NCBI GenBank assembly: GCA_023055355.1
Contig: JALJCS010000001.1
Coordinates: 67,187,381-67,251,380 of the forward strand
Length of the DNA: 64,000 nucleotides
Source: Agelaius tricolor
Lineage: Eukaryota; Chordata; Aves; Passeriformes; Icteridae
Direction of reading: 5' to 3'
A model generated the notes under the pieces. The model had not been told where the DNA came from. It made no database searches and worked only from the letters and a program-made list of their open reading frames with translations. Below, in pieces: positions 1 through 12,904 of this stretch. Each line of letters begins with the position of its first letter. Within the stretch, counting starts at the first letter, position 1. A program made the translations under genes and the position numbers.

Positions 1-2048
1 CCTTGACTAACTGTTAATGAGCACTGCTTTTCTCTGAAGGGTTAAAACCTCTACAAGACACGGAGTTAAGTCAAAAGGCTGTGGTTTTCAGGCCAGATTC
101 TGGGCTATGATAGAAACTGCAGCTTCCTGGTATGTAGATGTTGGGATCCAGGTTTGACAGTTTCCTCAGGAAGTTATGTGAGATGTGAAATTGAGGAAAA
201 AAAATCACTTTGTCAGCAGTGATAGAAGATTAGTACCCTTATTCTTGTATCACAGAAGGACCTGAAGCAAAAAGAGATGTTCCATGGGAGTATCACTGGT
301 AAGTGATACAGGAAGAAAATATCTCTGGTTCTTCTGACTCCCTGTTCAGTGCTTTAGCTACTGGACTATGTTATTAAATGGAAAATAAAACCACTGCGAA
401 GCCTTTCAAAGTGATGCATGACTGAGTATATCACTTTCTTGTATTACAGTACACTCGAATAGTGCATATAATCTGTATTGTTTCACTTCTGATATCACTG
501 AGCTTTATCTATAAAACTTTTTCCTCTCACTTACTACACTTTCCTGTATTTTTAACACTCTTATGCATGCATGTGCCTCTGACAGAAGCTAGAAAGGATG
601 AAGTCATATCGAAAATGTTGTTCGCAGATTCCAGATTTACATATAGAAATAGGTACCTGATTGATAGGTATAAACATAAATGTCCAAGTGGTCACACAAG
701 CAGACACATATAAATAAAACGGAGCAATTCCTTGTATGACTTCAAAGTTTAGGCTTTTTTTTTGGATCTCATTAATTTCTGAAGAACACTTTTAAAAATT
801 ATGCTTTTTGTTGCATGATCCACACCTTTAAAAAAAGAGCTGTCATGGTTTGAAGAAAAGAATTAACAAAAATTCTAAAGAAATGATTACAGTTGATTAG
901 TGCTGATTTTGTATCAGCAGAAAAGAAAGGATATATTTATTTTTGTACAAATGAGTTCCCAGGGAAATTCATAACTACCAATCACACTCTAAGCTCCAAT
1001 GGAAACACAGTAATGGAAACACAGTAATGGAAACACAGATACAACAACAAACAAAGCAGTTTGGGAATATCTTGCTGGTTTTTACCATTTGCATCCTCAT
1101 ATCAATTTCCATTTTTGCTTGGAATCTCTCTGAAATAATTTTGTCAATTACATTTGAAAGTAGTACATCAAGTGGGACAGCTGTTGTGAACAAAAACTGA
1201 GTTTTAAGAAAGTCCAAACTACACCCTGTGTCTAGTGAATGTTGCATCAACCAAGGTAATTCTAATAGCACTGCAGAATTCAGAACTGAGCTGCATATAA
1301 ACATTTTAAAAGAAATATTGTTAAAAATAATTTCAATTAACTGCATGCACAAGCAATGGTTAGCCTTTATTATCAACTTATTATTTTATATGCCTGAGAG
1401 TAACTTTGAAGTTATGTCTGTGAAGGAAGGAAAATAATTTCTTGCTGAACAGTATACAAGATGCTTTCCAACTCTAATTTATATTACACTATTACAATGT
1501 TGGTTTTGGGTGTAGAAACACTGATATTAAAAAATGGTCCTCTGCAAATGTTAGGAAGTTCAAAACTCTCTATTGTGTCAATACTACATGAAGAATTCTA
1601 ATCAAAACTAGAGCACTAAAGATAACCATCAAATATTAGTACTTGAATTTCTTTCCCCAATTCATTTTGGATTTTATATATCACTACAAGATCATAAGGA
1701 ATAGATTCAAAACACAGTTCAAGGATGTCCACAATATCATATCAATCACAGTAAGAAACCATTTATCCTTCTAAATGGAGTTGAAATAGCAATAAAAATT
1801 GAAATATTGAGTGAAATAATACATCAGAAATGTTATTAAAGTTATCAAAGCAGTGAAATGAAACCAAAATAGTTATGATAAAGATGTTTTATTCCAGAGA
1901 AAACATGTGTTTACTATACAACTATTTATAAACTTGAAAAGTAAAAGCTGTGCTGAGTAGCCAACAGTGTACTTGCAAACATATTTGCTCCGGCAAGCAC
2001 ATGTAGTATTTTCAGTTGTTATAGTGAGTCTTCAGTGAACCCACTTAC
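1..2048 (-). other. NT5DC1: NT5DC1 intron 6 (partial)
   Basis: AT-rich intronic sequence with no further NT5DC1 exon. It contains a small tandem repeat at 998-1039. No Gly-X-Y collagen coding is visible; I checked because COL10A1 lies inside NT5DC1 in human. The short open frames here resemble nothing known to me. Confidence 0.85.
998..1039. repeat. 14-bp tandem repeat, 3 copies
   Basis: The unit AATGGAAACACAGT occurs three times in a row (998-1011, 1012-1025, 1026-1039); only the last base of copy three differs. It lies in NT5DC1 intron 6. Confidence 0.95.
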
Positions 2049-2130
2049 CTTTAAAAGCTGATATTTTATAATTATGTTGAATAGCAGCCACCATGTCCTT
2101 CCAGAAGTCATATTTTTTCTGACCATCATG
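2049..2130 (-). CDS. NT5DC1: NT5DC1 coding exon 6, last in window
   Basis: An 82-nt exon encodes HDGQKKYDFWKDMVAAIQHN followed by YKISAFK, then one base of the next codon. It matches the NGQKTFDFWKDIVAAIQHNYKMSAFK region of mammalian NT5DC1. The acceptor is CTTACAG and the donor GTAAGT. The next family segment (beginning about ENCGIYFPE) is not visible further left in the window. Confidence 0.95.
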
Positions 2131-5100
2131 CTGTAAGTGTCAAAAGGAACCTAGTCATTATATCAAGTATCAACTATTACAAGCTTTCATATTGAAACAG
2201 TGACAGAAACGCCATGAATTAACAAAATTATACAGAGTAAGACAGTCTTAAGACAGTAGGATTCAGAACATCAGGATTCAGTAGCACCCAGATTAACAGC
2301 AGGTAACTGCAGACAAGTTATGTCCTTCTTAGAGGGTTACGATGGGAGGAGGAAGGGAAAAGGAGAAATGCTGCATATTTGTGAGGAACTCTAAAACATT
2401 ACAGCCAAAAGTGGCATCAGCTATAACAGCAACTTACAGAATGAGCATCCCATCCCACCAACATTTGGGAAAAAGAAATGCCCAGGGCTGCAGATACTGA
2501 ACTTAATTAGCATGTTGACATTATCAATATGCCTGGCATTCATATCACCTTCCACCTTAAGAACCGGCAAATCCCTTTGCTATAATTTAGAGGAAATGCC
2601 CTTATGCCAAGAACCCTACCCCAAACATGGTATAAAATACTCATCCAGAAGCCTGCACTCATGGCATTGTGCTCTGAAGAGTGCCAAACCCCAGCTCTGG
2701 CAGAAGGACAGGGGAAGGTGATCCACAATTGCGAACAGTCTCTTGCCATTCCTAGAAAGCTTCCCAGGCACAGCAGGGCTCCAGCTGACCTCAGCTTCCC
2801 CTTCAGCCTCTCACATGGGAGAGGAAAACCTCAACCAGCTGAGCCCCACAGCACTCTCAAACACGACAAATTTTAGTAGTGATGAATGAAACAGATGCAA
2901 TTACAGAGCTAGCCAGTATTACAGAGCAGAGGATTAGCTACAGAGCCTGTAAGAGGTGCTCAGGCCTCAGGTACACAGTAATTTGGCAGCAGTAAAGCAG
3001 GTGGTATAGTCTTTAAGTTTATGTGTCATGGAAAGTATTTCTGTAATGCTGTTACAGGCCTTCCACGTCTATATCAGGATAAATTTCAAGGCAACTGTCA
3101 GCAGCTTCAGGGCACTGCTGCTCTCTGTGTATTGATACCTGCACTGACACCTGAATAATGAGCCATTTTGTAAGCATTAAGCGTTCTGTAGAGGGAAACA
3201 TTCAGAAACTGAAAAAAAAAACTCCAAGCCCAAACCCTTATCAGTGCCAAACAAAAACCAAAACTATGTAGCTTATATATACCGAAGTAAACTGCTATTT
3301 CAGTCCAAACTTGTCATGGAAGCTTCCAGAGAACAGTCTGCCTTTACTTTCACAATCAGCAAGTCACACAAACAAGGTCTTTTGTGCATAACTGACAAGC
3401 ATAGTTTGTTTATCATCCATCAGCTCTACAGGTTAAGAGCAGGAAATACGGTGCTGTGGCTTTCAGAAGTTTTTTTTAATCCATTCCTATAGCTAACTGC
3501 CATAGAAATACATAAAAGAGAAAAGGTTTCATATGTCAGCTTGAGCTAGTCAGGGGTGCTAACCAAGGGTGATTATTCAAAGCTATGTACAGGAGATACT
3601 GGGGACCATCTGTCTAGTGGCAAGGTGAGTAGCCTCAGCTAGCACTCTTCTCAAGACAGAAAGATTCACCTGCCTTCTCCCCTCACACTCTATGTGGCTG
3701 ACTTAGCCCTTAGTTTGGAGTTTTGAGTTTTTTTGATTGTTTCTCTTAAAAACAAAAAAAATCGGTGAACTGAACCAAAAGCTCCTCGGAGTGCTGTTCT
3801 GAGGACAGATGGATACTAGTTTAAAACTGGGTATACTTCCTTCAAAACATTTGAACTCAGAGGAGACTAAAATAACTTGAACTAATTTCTTGCAGATCTA
3901 CAGCCATTGCATACAAGATCTAAAGGAATACTGACCAATTCCAAAAAGCAGAGAAAACTGTATGCATGGCCATCCAGTCCACCATGATTTTGGTGTGATT
4001 ACAAAATGTGATTTTATTAGTTGAACCATCAAGACAAAGCATTGTTTTGTTTAGCTTATCAGTGTGAAGATCAAAACCACTAAGAAGCTCCCATGCTTTG
4101 TCTGAAAACATGCAAGAGTTCTGGCTCTGGACACATTAAAAACAGATACATTTTTAACAGTGCAGGGTAGTCCAGCATCCAACTTATGTCCAAACCCATT
4201 TTGAACCCAAATGTAGTAATTCTTGCATCTGCTTCCAGTAGAAAGCTTTCCTGAATCCATAATGTTGTCTGGAAATGGTAAGAAAATATCACTTTGTAAG
4301 CAGGCTTACAGAACAGGATACAGAAGGCTCTACTTTCTTTTAGAAATGACGAAGAAGAAAATGTGATGGTTTCTAATCCTTAGGATGCAGCATTTTGCAG
4401 GCATAAGTTCTGGGCTGGAGAGGCTGACCACCTCCTGCCGTGCATCTTTCTCAAGTGGCTGATGCTAACCTTCCAGGGAATTACTGTAGCCCTCCTGTTG
4501 AAACAGGGCTGACATCCAATAAAATACTTGAGTACTGCTAGGAGATAAAGAGGTTGCATGACCCACTTCTCATGGCTCTCCGGAGAAACGACACGTGGTT
4601 AATTCCCTCTGGCTGAACATGGCACTGATCCTGGGTCAGCGCTCCAGCCTGTGAGCCAGTAACTGGATGTGAAAGCTTACTACACACACACTATGAGCTT
4701 TCTCTCTTAATAAGAGGGTGATTTGTGCTGAGTCTAAATTAAATATAAAGTAAACACAATACAGGTGTCACAACTGCAACAGGTTCCTAAACTGTGAACA
4801 GCTTAGGGGGAGGAGATTAATCAGGCAGAAAATTAAGAGTCTTACCGAGCACCTGTCCTGCATGCTTCCCTGATAAGCTAGTTTTAGCTAACTCTTCATG
4901 CAGCACTTGGACTTAGGCAGCAATCTACTCAGCATGCTATTTTGGAGTGAAGGCTAAAGCAGCAAGCCACCTAATATCCAATGAGACCCAGACACTCATC
5001 TCACAGCTTGGATTTTCACTCTGCAAACAAGGTTAAATCCTGACAATTTTCAGGCCTGCAGCGCTTTGGCCAGAAGATTATCTCAGTACTCTTTTGACAC

Positions 5101-8100
5101 CAACACAGTTACTCCATGAGAAGAACCCTCTCCTATATCCAGCTGCATGCAAGTTAAACATTAAAACCTTTTACACAACAAAACAATTATCACCAAATTT
5201 CAAAAGCAGAATTTAGGACATTCCATCTACCTAAAAAGCACTGAAAAAGGTTCAAGCAATTGTATTTTCCACCTTAAGAATTTAATTTACTGTTTCTCAG
5301 AGGAAAAACAATTTTAAAAGATACTATGCCAGAGGTGTATTTATATCTGTGTAGAGAGATCAATGTATTTAGGACAAAAACAAGCTTAAAAAAGGATGAA
5401 ATTGAGCTTCATTCACTCTTTAACAACTTACAAATTAGCAAATCATGTAATTCAGGTAAGTTATACTATATTTATTTCAAGTACAATCAAGCATAATTAA
5501 AGGTGTCTTTAAGAACTACATTGTGCATACCACAGGGTAAACTTGAGGAAACAGCACATTTCCATTAGTATCCTAGTTATTTGTGCCCTCTGGTGGAAGA
5601 ACTTTTATTTTGAACATGCCAAGTGGCTCACAATTATCTTCAGAGACAACTTGAATACAGTAAATCCAACATGGAATAGTCCAAATGAGAAAAAGACCTT
5701 GGTGCTGTTCAATACCCAATTTGTATGCATTTAATAATGCATGCAAGAGATGTGGTGGTGGAGGAAAAAGATAATACATAATTTTCAAACAATCCAGTTC
5801 TTACCTGATCTAAGCTGTCCACAACCCTTGCACACAAGAGAGCTCCTGGCAGGTCAAAATAATTATCATACAAATAGTATTTAGCTGGAAAAAAATAATT
5901 AAAAAAATATACTTCAAACACCCCTGTATTGTATGCTTTAATCACAAATAAAAATTACATTTAAGTAATAATATAAGCTCCTATTTGGATTTTACTGGTA
6001 ATAAGCATTATCTGCTTCCCAATCTCCATTAACAAAGGCTAACTTCTGATTGTCATACCTGGTAACTAGAAGTTGTTTACCTAAATGAAGGCAGTGAGAT
6101 TTCAGTAAGATATTTTAAGATTCTAAAAGCCCAGGTGAAAGAAAAGGGGGAGAACCATGAGTTTTAATTCAGGACAGTATCTTTCAACTCTTCCAAAATA
6201 TCTATTTCCCTAGAAGTGCAAACACAAAGAAAGTGTTTAAGAAGTTCACAGACACTTGGACAGGTCTGACACACTCATGTCCTTTGCACACACATGCTGT
6301 GGACAGCTCCTTGGCCCAAGGGGAAGCGTGCTCACGTTATTACATCAGTCCCAAAACCAGAACTGTATAAGGAGGGTGCAAATGTCCCCTCAGACTATGG
6401 TCATGCTCAACAAACTCTCTTCAAGAAGTGAAATTAACCAGCGATTTCTTTTTCGTGATCTTGTCTGTGCTGTCTCAAGTATATTCAAGAACAAGCCAGC
6501 AAAATGGGGATTAACATTCACAAGAGAGACCAAGTGCATGTTTCAGTGAAAAAGAAAAGCACATTTCCTATATAACCTCAGGAAACCTCTCTCTTCCTCA
6601 GTTTTGCAAAAGATTATCTGCAGTTTAGAATAAGTATTGCCTTTGCAGTCAGCAAAATCTCAAGGAAAGTATCTCCATTACATAACAAAATGCACCTTAA
6701 GTGATCACTTCCTGTGTGTTACTCTCAACTGCCAAGATCAAACTAAAACAGAGAGGAAACACAGAGCAAGAATGCAAACCTAGCCACAGCTCCTTCAAAG
6801 TGACTCCTATCTTAAACACAGGAACTGCAAATGCAAGGGGAGAAGTTTTGTTTCTAGATTTGTTTTGTTCATTGCACCTGCACCTAGGCCTCCACTAATG
6901 GGACTGGTGGCAACAAGTCAACAATTAAGAAAAATTTAAGATATGTCCTAAATGAGACAGAATATCTGTAAGCAGGTATTGAGCAATTGTATTGTACATC
7001 ACTGCTCCTCTTGGGTTCTGAGGTTTTGTCTCCTTATCACTACAATAATTATTATTAGTATTATTAGCATATTTATAACAACATTTCATTTCAATTAAAA
7101 ATTGCTCTCAACTTATGAGATTACCATTCTTTCTGATTCTCCTGCCCACTAGGCCTAGGCAGGGTGGGCGTGAATGAGCAGCTTTATGGTCCTCTGTTGA
7201 TGGCTCAGGTTAAATCATGATACTGGTTCTATCAGTCTACTTCATCAATAGTGTGTGTGCCCATCACTATAACCAAAACATGCCTATAATGTCAGCTCAT
7301 TTGTCTTACCATAAAATAAATACCATGAAATAAATTTAAGGTGAATTCTAGTACTAGAAGTTAAAACACCCTAAAAACCAAGTCTTCCCCAATACATTTA
7401 CCTGTTCCAGTAATTCCCAGTTCAAGTATTTTTACAAATCTGTGTTAAGAACTGACAGTACGAGGCACTGAAGGGACAGAGCAATTTCAAAGAAGAGGAC
7501 ATGCTAAAGTATAGCTACCTGTGCGTGAAACCATTCCACTGACTGTATTAAAATGCTTCCACTCCTTCCTTCCATATATCTGCAGGACCTCTTCGGATGT
7601 CATGCTCTTTGTACCATGGCTTGCCCTGTTCCATGCATTGTTTATTAAAAAAAAAAAAAACCAAAACAAAACAGAAGAGAGTTGAAAACACCCAAACTAC
7701 AACTTGTGCAAAGTAACACACTGCAACAGAATTACAGTGCATGCCAGCTGATCAAAACTGATCTCTTTATAGCTTAAAAGTTTCCCAGGACCTATTAAGC
7801 TTTTATCATATACATTCCAGCTCTCGATAAAGGCCTTACTGCACAAAGGTCTGGTTGGCTGGAGGCCTCACCTGCTAACACAATCACTCTGTATTGCTCG
7901 AATGTTTTCAATTGTGTCAGGACACTCGCTATACTTGAGCTATCAACATACACTGCACAATAAAGCACAGTACAGAAAGCCTATACATCATTCTGAAGCC
8001 TGGTAACATCACAGAATGCAGGGCAGAACTATAGAAAAGTGCTAGTTTGAGCCCTGCAAGCAGCTTTTTAATACATAAGTACGCACTAGCCTTTTTAGGC

Positions 8101-11100
8101 ATTAAAAATTAATTACTTGGACCATCAAATTGGGTCCCATTTTGAAGCAAATGCATGAGAGGCATTTTGAAGCAATGTCAAGAGAGGTAACCCTGTACCA
8201 ACTCTTCCCTTTAATGAGGTATACCCTGTTATCTTGAATTCTGCATTCAGTACTCCAAAATTCATGCTATTAAATAAATTTTAGGATACATAGCAATGAC
8301 TCAAAAGTATTTCTTTCTTCTTTTAATGAGATCTGACTTTCCTTAGCATCTTCAAGCTCCTTCAGAGAGCTATCAGAAGAAAAAAAAAAAGTTGAGTCTG
8401 TCTTGCATTCTAAATTACACAGATTTTCATTCTGGAACAAAATTAGGGAGAAATGGGACTAGGATTGGTATATTTTAGATACATTTACTTTTCAGATTTT
8501 TGATTCCAAGTAGCAGTCTTCTACATTAAAAGAAAAAAAAAAAAAAAGGAAGGCAAGAAAGAAGAACTAAGAATTTACTGAAAGCGACAGCTGAAAGCAA
8601 AGTAGCTTTTAAGCGGAAACCCCCCAAAATTCCGAAAGTGAATGTATCAGTTTCTGTGGTTAATTTATCTCAGACTGTTTAAATTATAAGTTGTAAACTT
8701 GCTGAATTTTGAATGTCTACAGCACAAAGAAAACAGTCATTCCAGTCATTAGTATTAGTCATTAGTACTGCCCCCCAAGCCAAGTAATTCTCAATCCAAA
8801 GAAAAACTCTGCCCAGGATTTTAGCAAAACTGGACAAAGAGTACATTGGTAGCAGCCAAAAAAATGAATTCACTTTCAAGATCAATGTGTATCTCAGATT
8901 TTATTAAAAATGAGGTATTATTTTCTACCAGCTAACATTAAAACATTACCAAAAGATTCCATATGTAAAATTAAAAGAAACTAAGCACCATGATACCAAA
9001 GAGTATTTAAACTTTTACATCTAATAAATGAATGCATGCTGAAATAAGTTTTTAAAATATTTATAAAATTGAGAGACAGCATTTAGGAAGGAGATTAAAT
9101 GTTAGTGTATTTAATAACACAACTTATATTTAACTATATAGATTACTTGTCAATATTACCTTAAAACTGTTCCATCTTCTGCAAGTTTCAGGAAGTTTCC
9201 TTCTTCAATGTCCAACACCAAGCCTTTGCAACTAAAAATAAATTAATATCAGGGAAGAAACAAAAAATTAATGCTTTCAGAGGACTGTTTTCTTATCTAT
9301 CAGTGATAGAAGTTATGGTGCTTCTGTAGCTATGATGCTACAGAAAACCAAACAAGTCACAATCCTTCCAATATTTCCATGCTTGAACAATCCTCTCTAT
9401 ACAAACGTGCATATTATTACAATGAGAACTGGACTTTCCTTACATAGCAAAATCCTACTAAATAAACCTAGTTCCATGTCCAGTAAATTTAGGGACTGTT
9501 ATATAGATTGGTTGGAGGTTTCAGGTCTAAACATATAAAAACTAAGAAATGTGATATTTAAGTAATTCCATTAAAGAAATTTTTTTTTTTGGTGGCAACT
9601 CCTCTAGTTATTACTTGACTGATTACACCAGTTATTACAGAAAAGAGGGGTAGAACATCACTCTAAACGAGGCAACTCAATAAGCTAAGAACACATGAAG
9701 CAGAAGCATTGCCATGTTAGCCAGCACAAACAAGGGGAAGAGTTGACAGTGTTGGAGACACTTGGCAAGAGTTTCTAATTCTCCCTAATAAATCTTATGA
9801 TTCAAATTTGCTTAGGTTCTTTGAAAAATTAATTCAGAGTTCAGTGGTTAGAATACAAATGAATAAATGAGACTGAGGAAGCAATGGCACCTTCATCCTC
9901 TATGAGGCCCCCAAGGCAGCAAGCAGATGCCAACCTTTTATTTATGAATTTCTCCTGGACAAGAAGCAATCACACATTTGTTACCAGCACTGTGGGCTTG
10001 CAGGTCCATGTTAATGAACTTCCTGCTTCAATGAGAGACCAAACCCAAGATATCTAGAGCTGAAAAAAGGATTTCTTGCATCATAGGCCTCAAAATATGA
10101 TATAGATACATTGCTTGTCTCATGGAAGTTGAAATTAATCTCATTGGAAATTGTCCAGTGAAATATTGAATTGGAAAGAACCATTACACAAGAATATGCA
10201 CGTTATTTAAAAAAAAAAATCTGTGTGCATCTGTATCTAATGATTATTTGGCCTTCAAGTCTCCACCCCCACGGCCTAGATAATAACCATATAAAGTAAA
10301 AAGATCAAGATTCAAGTTTAGTTCCTGCTCAGAAACCACTGAGTTCAGAGCAGGGAACTTGGGTTTCAGTCTTTTTCATCATGGCTTTGTGTCTGAGGTG
10401 CCAAGGGCTACCTCCTGGCATGTCACCTTTCCGTGGCTGTTGGGATTAATCTGCCTTACACATACAAAACAACATCTGTTGAGGTAAAAATTACTAAAAT
10501 CTGATGGTTACTGTTGAATAGAATGTAGAAGACAAAGATGATACATAAAATAAGAGAGTGAGACTAAAATGTTTGTGTCCAGACAGCTGGAAGCACAGAC
10601 AAAGCAAGGTTAGATGCTCAGTTCCCTCTTCAAAATACCATGTTAGAAGTATCTCATAACAAATACTTCTTAGAACAAGTATTTGAAACTGTAATTTTGG
10701 ATTTATCCATTGCACTTGACAATCATAACATTAACTGCCTAATAAATGAAGGTATTCTCTGAGCTTTGTAAAAAAGTTACAGTGTAAAGGAATGACATTA
10801 TTTTCAATATACTCACCAGAAGTCTAAGCTGTCTGGAGCTAGAGTCAGCAAGTCTTCATCATATCCCTTCTCTGTTACCAGATACTGGGCAAAACTATCA
10901 TATATTAGCTACAAATGAAAAAAAAAAACAACATTGCATTTATTATATTGGTTAAGTGAGATCAAAGACACTGCTTCCTTGAAAAGTGGCAAGATGCAAG
11001 TGTTAATGCTTCCTAAGTGAAATGAAACTATGGAGCTAGGGGCCCTGTCCCACTGCCTCCAGTGGGAAATAGTGCCTGAGGTTATTTCAGTCATGTCTGG

Positions 11101-12904
11101 AACACATACAAGAGTTCTGGTGCAATGTGTTCATCACAACCCAGATTACAACATTCTACTGCACAGTCCCTGTGCTTCAAGACTGTTGGGAAATCAAGAT
11201 GCTAAGTACTTAAAGGCTAGTCACTATTCCCCCCCCATCATCCTTTTTGCTTTATTTTTTTTTTTTTTTCAATTTAAAATGTTGTGGTTACTGACATTCA
11301 ACAAGCAGCTTCTAAACCAGTAAACATTTATCCTTAGGGGCATTTTAAAACTATTTGAAGGAATTAATTTTGAAGAAAATAGGCAACTACTGAATAAACA
11401 GTTATTATTTCTAAGTTCAAATGGCCTAGCACAACACTCAGCAATTTATTAATGCACTGTGAGAGTAAAGTTTTACAGGAAGCTCTGTGGAGATGCTGCC
11501 ATGTCCTTAAAGACTCTCCAAAAATAGTAATTGCTCTCTTTTTCTTGTGGTTCTTTCATTAAAGCTGTTCCCTGGCCTTGTTTCTTTAATTACAACAGAT
11601 TCTCTTGAATTTAGTATGAGTAACGTCTGAGAAAGACAAATTATGGAAGACAACGTTGGAATAGTAAGAACTAACTACATCTTCAGCTGGGCCTATGAGC
11701 CTTCTAAAGTATTTCTTATTTCCAAGAGATAAGGAGGCATGCAATGGGCATGTGTCAGTCTGCCTCTGTCTCCTGTGAGAAGATGAAGAGTGTACTAAGT
11801 TGAGTAAAAGTTTTGGGATTTTTTCTCCACTTTGTTCATTGGTTGGTTAGCATTTTTAAAAAACTCTTAAAATCGATTGTCTAATGCTTGCCTTCATCAT
11901 ACAGAATTTGTATCAGAAAGAACGTGCTTGCGTATGGCAAGAATACGGAAAGTAAGCCTAGTGTTACACAGTTTCCACCTAGAAATTTAAGAGCTCATAC
12001 ATTTTATTGTTACTGTTGAATCCTCCTTTGTAAGCAAGATGCCTCTCCACTTAAGTTCACACATAGCTAAGGGAAGCAATGCACTTTTTCAGCACAAGAT
12101 GCCTATTAATAAATGGGACAGCTCATAAACATTTGTTTCTATACCAAATTCTGAAATTATCTTGCAATTAGCATGGGAGTCCGGTGCAGTGCAAAATGTA
12201 CTGTAAGTGAATGGCGACAAAGAAAGGGGGAGAGTGAGACACCATGAGCATCCATGACACGAGATACCTCCAGAACAATCCTGACATCAACAGAGAAGGA
12301 CGAGTCAGTGTAAGATTACCAGGCAGTTGAAAAGCGAAAGTGACAAGGGCGGGAACACACAGCACAGGCAGCAATTTCTCTTCGAAAGAGACCACAAGGC
12401 TAAGTCAGAGGCGCCTCTAAACTCGGCGTTTTATTACAAGCACCAGAAAGTTCACAAAGGTCCAAAGCGCTGCGGGCTCCTCACTCTGCAGCATCTCTGG
12501 ATTTAGTGGGCGGGCTCTACCTTTTCCTCAGTGCCGCTACGGCCAGGAAAGCAGAACCATTTTCAAGGAACGAGACATGGCTGTCCCCTCCGCTCGGGCA
12601 GAGAGGCCTGCTGAGGAAGCGCCCGGCGAGAGATGCACTTGCGATTCTCTTATCCTCCGCGGATGTCTGAGGCTGCGGGCCGGCCCCGGGCTCGCTGCCC
12701 CCGCCGGAGGGCTCCCGGCCCCGCTTGCCTTCGGCGGGGCATGCAGCGGCAGCGGGCGGAGCGGGGCCCCTCCCGCGGCTCCCTCAGCCGCGCCGCGCCG
12801 CCCGCACTCACCCGTGCGCTCTGCGGGAGGTGGTACCGGCAGAGCGTGTGGTCCAGGTCGAAGCCCACCACGTCGCACTCAGCCAGGGAAAAGTGCTGCT
12901 GCAT
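2049..12904 (-). CDS. NT5DC1: NT5DC1, 5'-nucleotidase domain-containing protein 1; six coding exons, 3' part off window
   Basis: Six minus-strand exons splice in phase (93, 92, 72, 107, 80 and 82 nt) into 175 codons plus one base. The predicted protein closely follows the first part of vertebrate NT5DC1, a roughly 455-residue member of the HAD superfamily in the cytosolic 5'-nucleotidase II-like group; its physiological substrate is poorly defined. The sequence shows HAD motif I (FDLDHT, residues 15-20) with the predicted nucleophile Asp16 and the second Asp18, and the strongly conserved blocks YDNYFDLPGALLCARVVD (exon 5) and KDMVAAIQHNYK (exon 6). All introns have GT-AG ends. No exon matching the next stretch of the protein is visible between 1 and 2048, so the C-terminal part, with the later HAD motifs, lies off the left edge. 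The identity is based on recalled family sequence, not on a search. Confidence 0.96.
2131..5804 (-). other. NT5DC1: NT5DC1 intron 5
   Basis: A 3.7-kb intron with GT-AG ends. I see no coding exon, RNA gene or recognisable transposable element. Several short open frames (for example around 2604-2876 and 4051-4292) lack similarity to any family I know. Confidence 0.85.
5805..5884 (-). CDS. NT5DC1: NT5DC1 coding exon 5
   Basis: An 80-nt exon follows a polypyrimidine-rich acceptor (TTTTTTTCCAG) and ends at a GTAAGA donor. It encodes AKYYLYDNYFDLPGALLCAR and then VVDSLDQ. The YDNYFDLPGALLCARVVD block is essentially identical to mammalian NT5DC1, which makes this the most diagnostic exon of the gene here. 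It ends in phase 0. Confidence 0.96.
5885..7518 (-). other. NT5DC1: NT5DC1 intron 4
   Basis: A 1.6-kb intron with GT-AG ends. No supportable feature was found inside it apart from ordinary AT-rich sequence. Confidence 0.85.
7519..7625 (-). CDS. NT5DC1: NT5DC1 coding exon 4
   Basis: A 107-nt exon encodes ASHGTKSMTSEEVLQIYGRK, then EWKHFNTVSGMVSRT. It corresponds to the RASHGTKMMTPEVLAEAYGKKEWKHF region of mammalian NT5DC1, with the expected divergence after KHF. It enters by completing an AG|G arginine codon and leaves in phase 1 at the GTAGCT donor. Confidence 0.94.
7626..9159 (-). other. NT5DC1: NT5DC1 intron 3
   Basis: A 1.5-kb intron. It contains an A-rich/purine-rich tract near 8528-8566 and a perfectly spaced two-copy 13-bp repeat, AGTCATTAGTATT/AGTCATTAGTACT, at 8744-8769. 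Nothing else is recognisable. Confidence 0.85.
9160..9231 (-). CDS. NT5DC1: NT5DC1 coding exon 3
   Basis: A short 72-nt exon encodes CKGLVLDIEEGNFLKLAEDG followed by TVLR; the flanking codons are split at both ends. It corresponds to the CKGLALDLEDGNFLKLANNGTVLR stretch of the family. It is flanked by an AG acceptor (TTTTTAG) and a GTAATA donor. It is too short and too split to appear as a stand-alone reading frame; it was found by homology and phase. Confidence 0.94.
9232..10816 (-). other. NT5DC1: NT5DC1 intron 2
   Basis: A 1.6-kb intron with GT-AG ends, AT-rich, with short poly-A/T tracts near 9579 and 10209. No exon or repeat family is recognised. Confidence 0.85.
10817..10908 (-). CDS. 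NT5DC1: NT5DC1 coding exon 2
   Basis: A 92-nt exon follows a ...TTTGTAG acceptor and ends at a GTGAGT donor. It begins LIYDSFAQYLVTEKGYDED and ends in DFC with the last codon split 2+1. The block matches the LIYNSFAQFLVKEKGYD region of vertebrate NT5DC1, which follows the HAD motif I exon. It enters in phase 0 and leaves in phase 2, consistent with both neighbours. Confidence 0.95.
10909..12811 (-). other. NT5DC1: NT5DC1 intron 1
   Basis: A 1.9-kb first intron between exon 1 in the CpG island and exon 2. Its 5' part (about 12500-12811) is still GC- and CpG-rich and includes a GC-box core, GGGCGGG, at about 12509-12515. A poly-C then poly-T stretch lies near 11230-11270. Confidence 0.85.

Noticed and set aside
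1..5804. Possible COL10A1 inside NT5DC1, as in human
   Set aside because: No Gly-X-Y repeat coding or C1q-like domain is visible in either strand; if nested here it would lie beyond the left edge.
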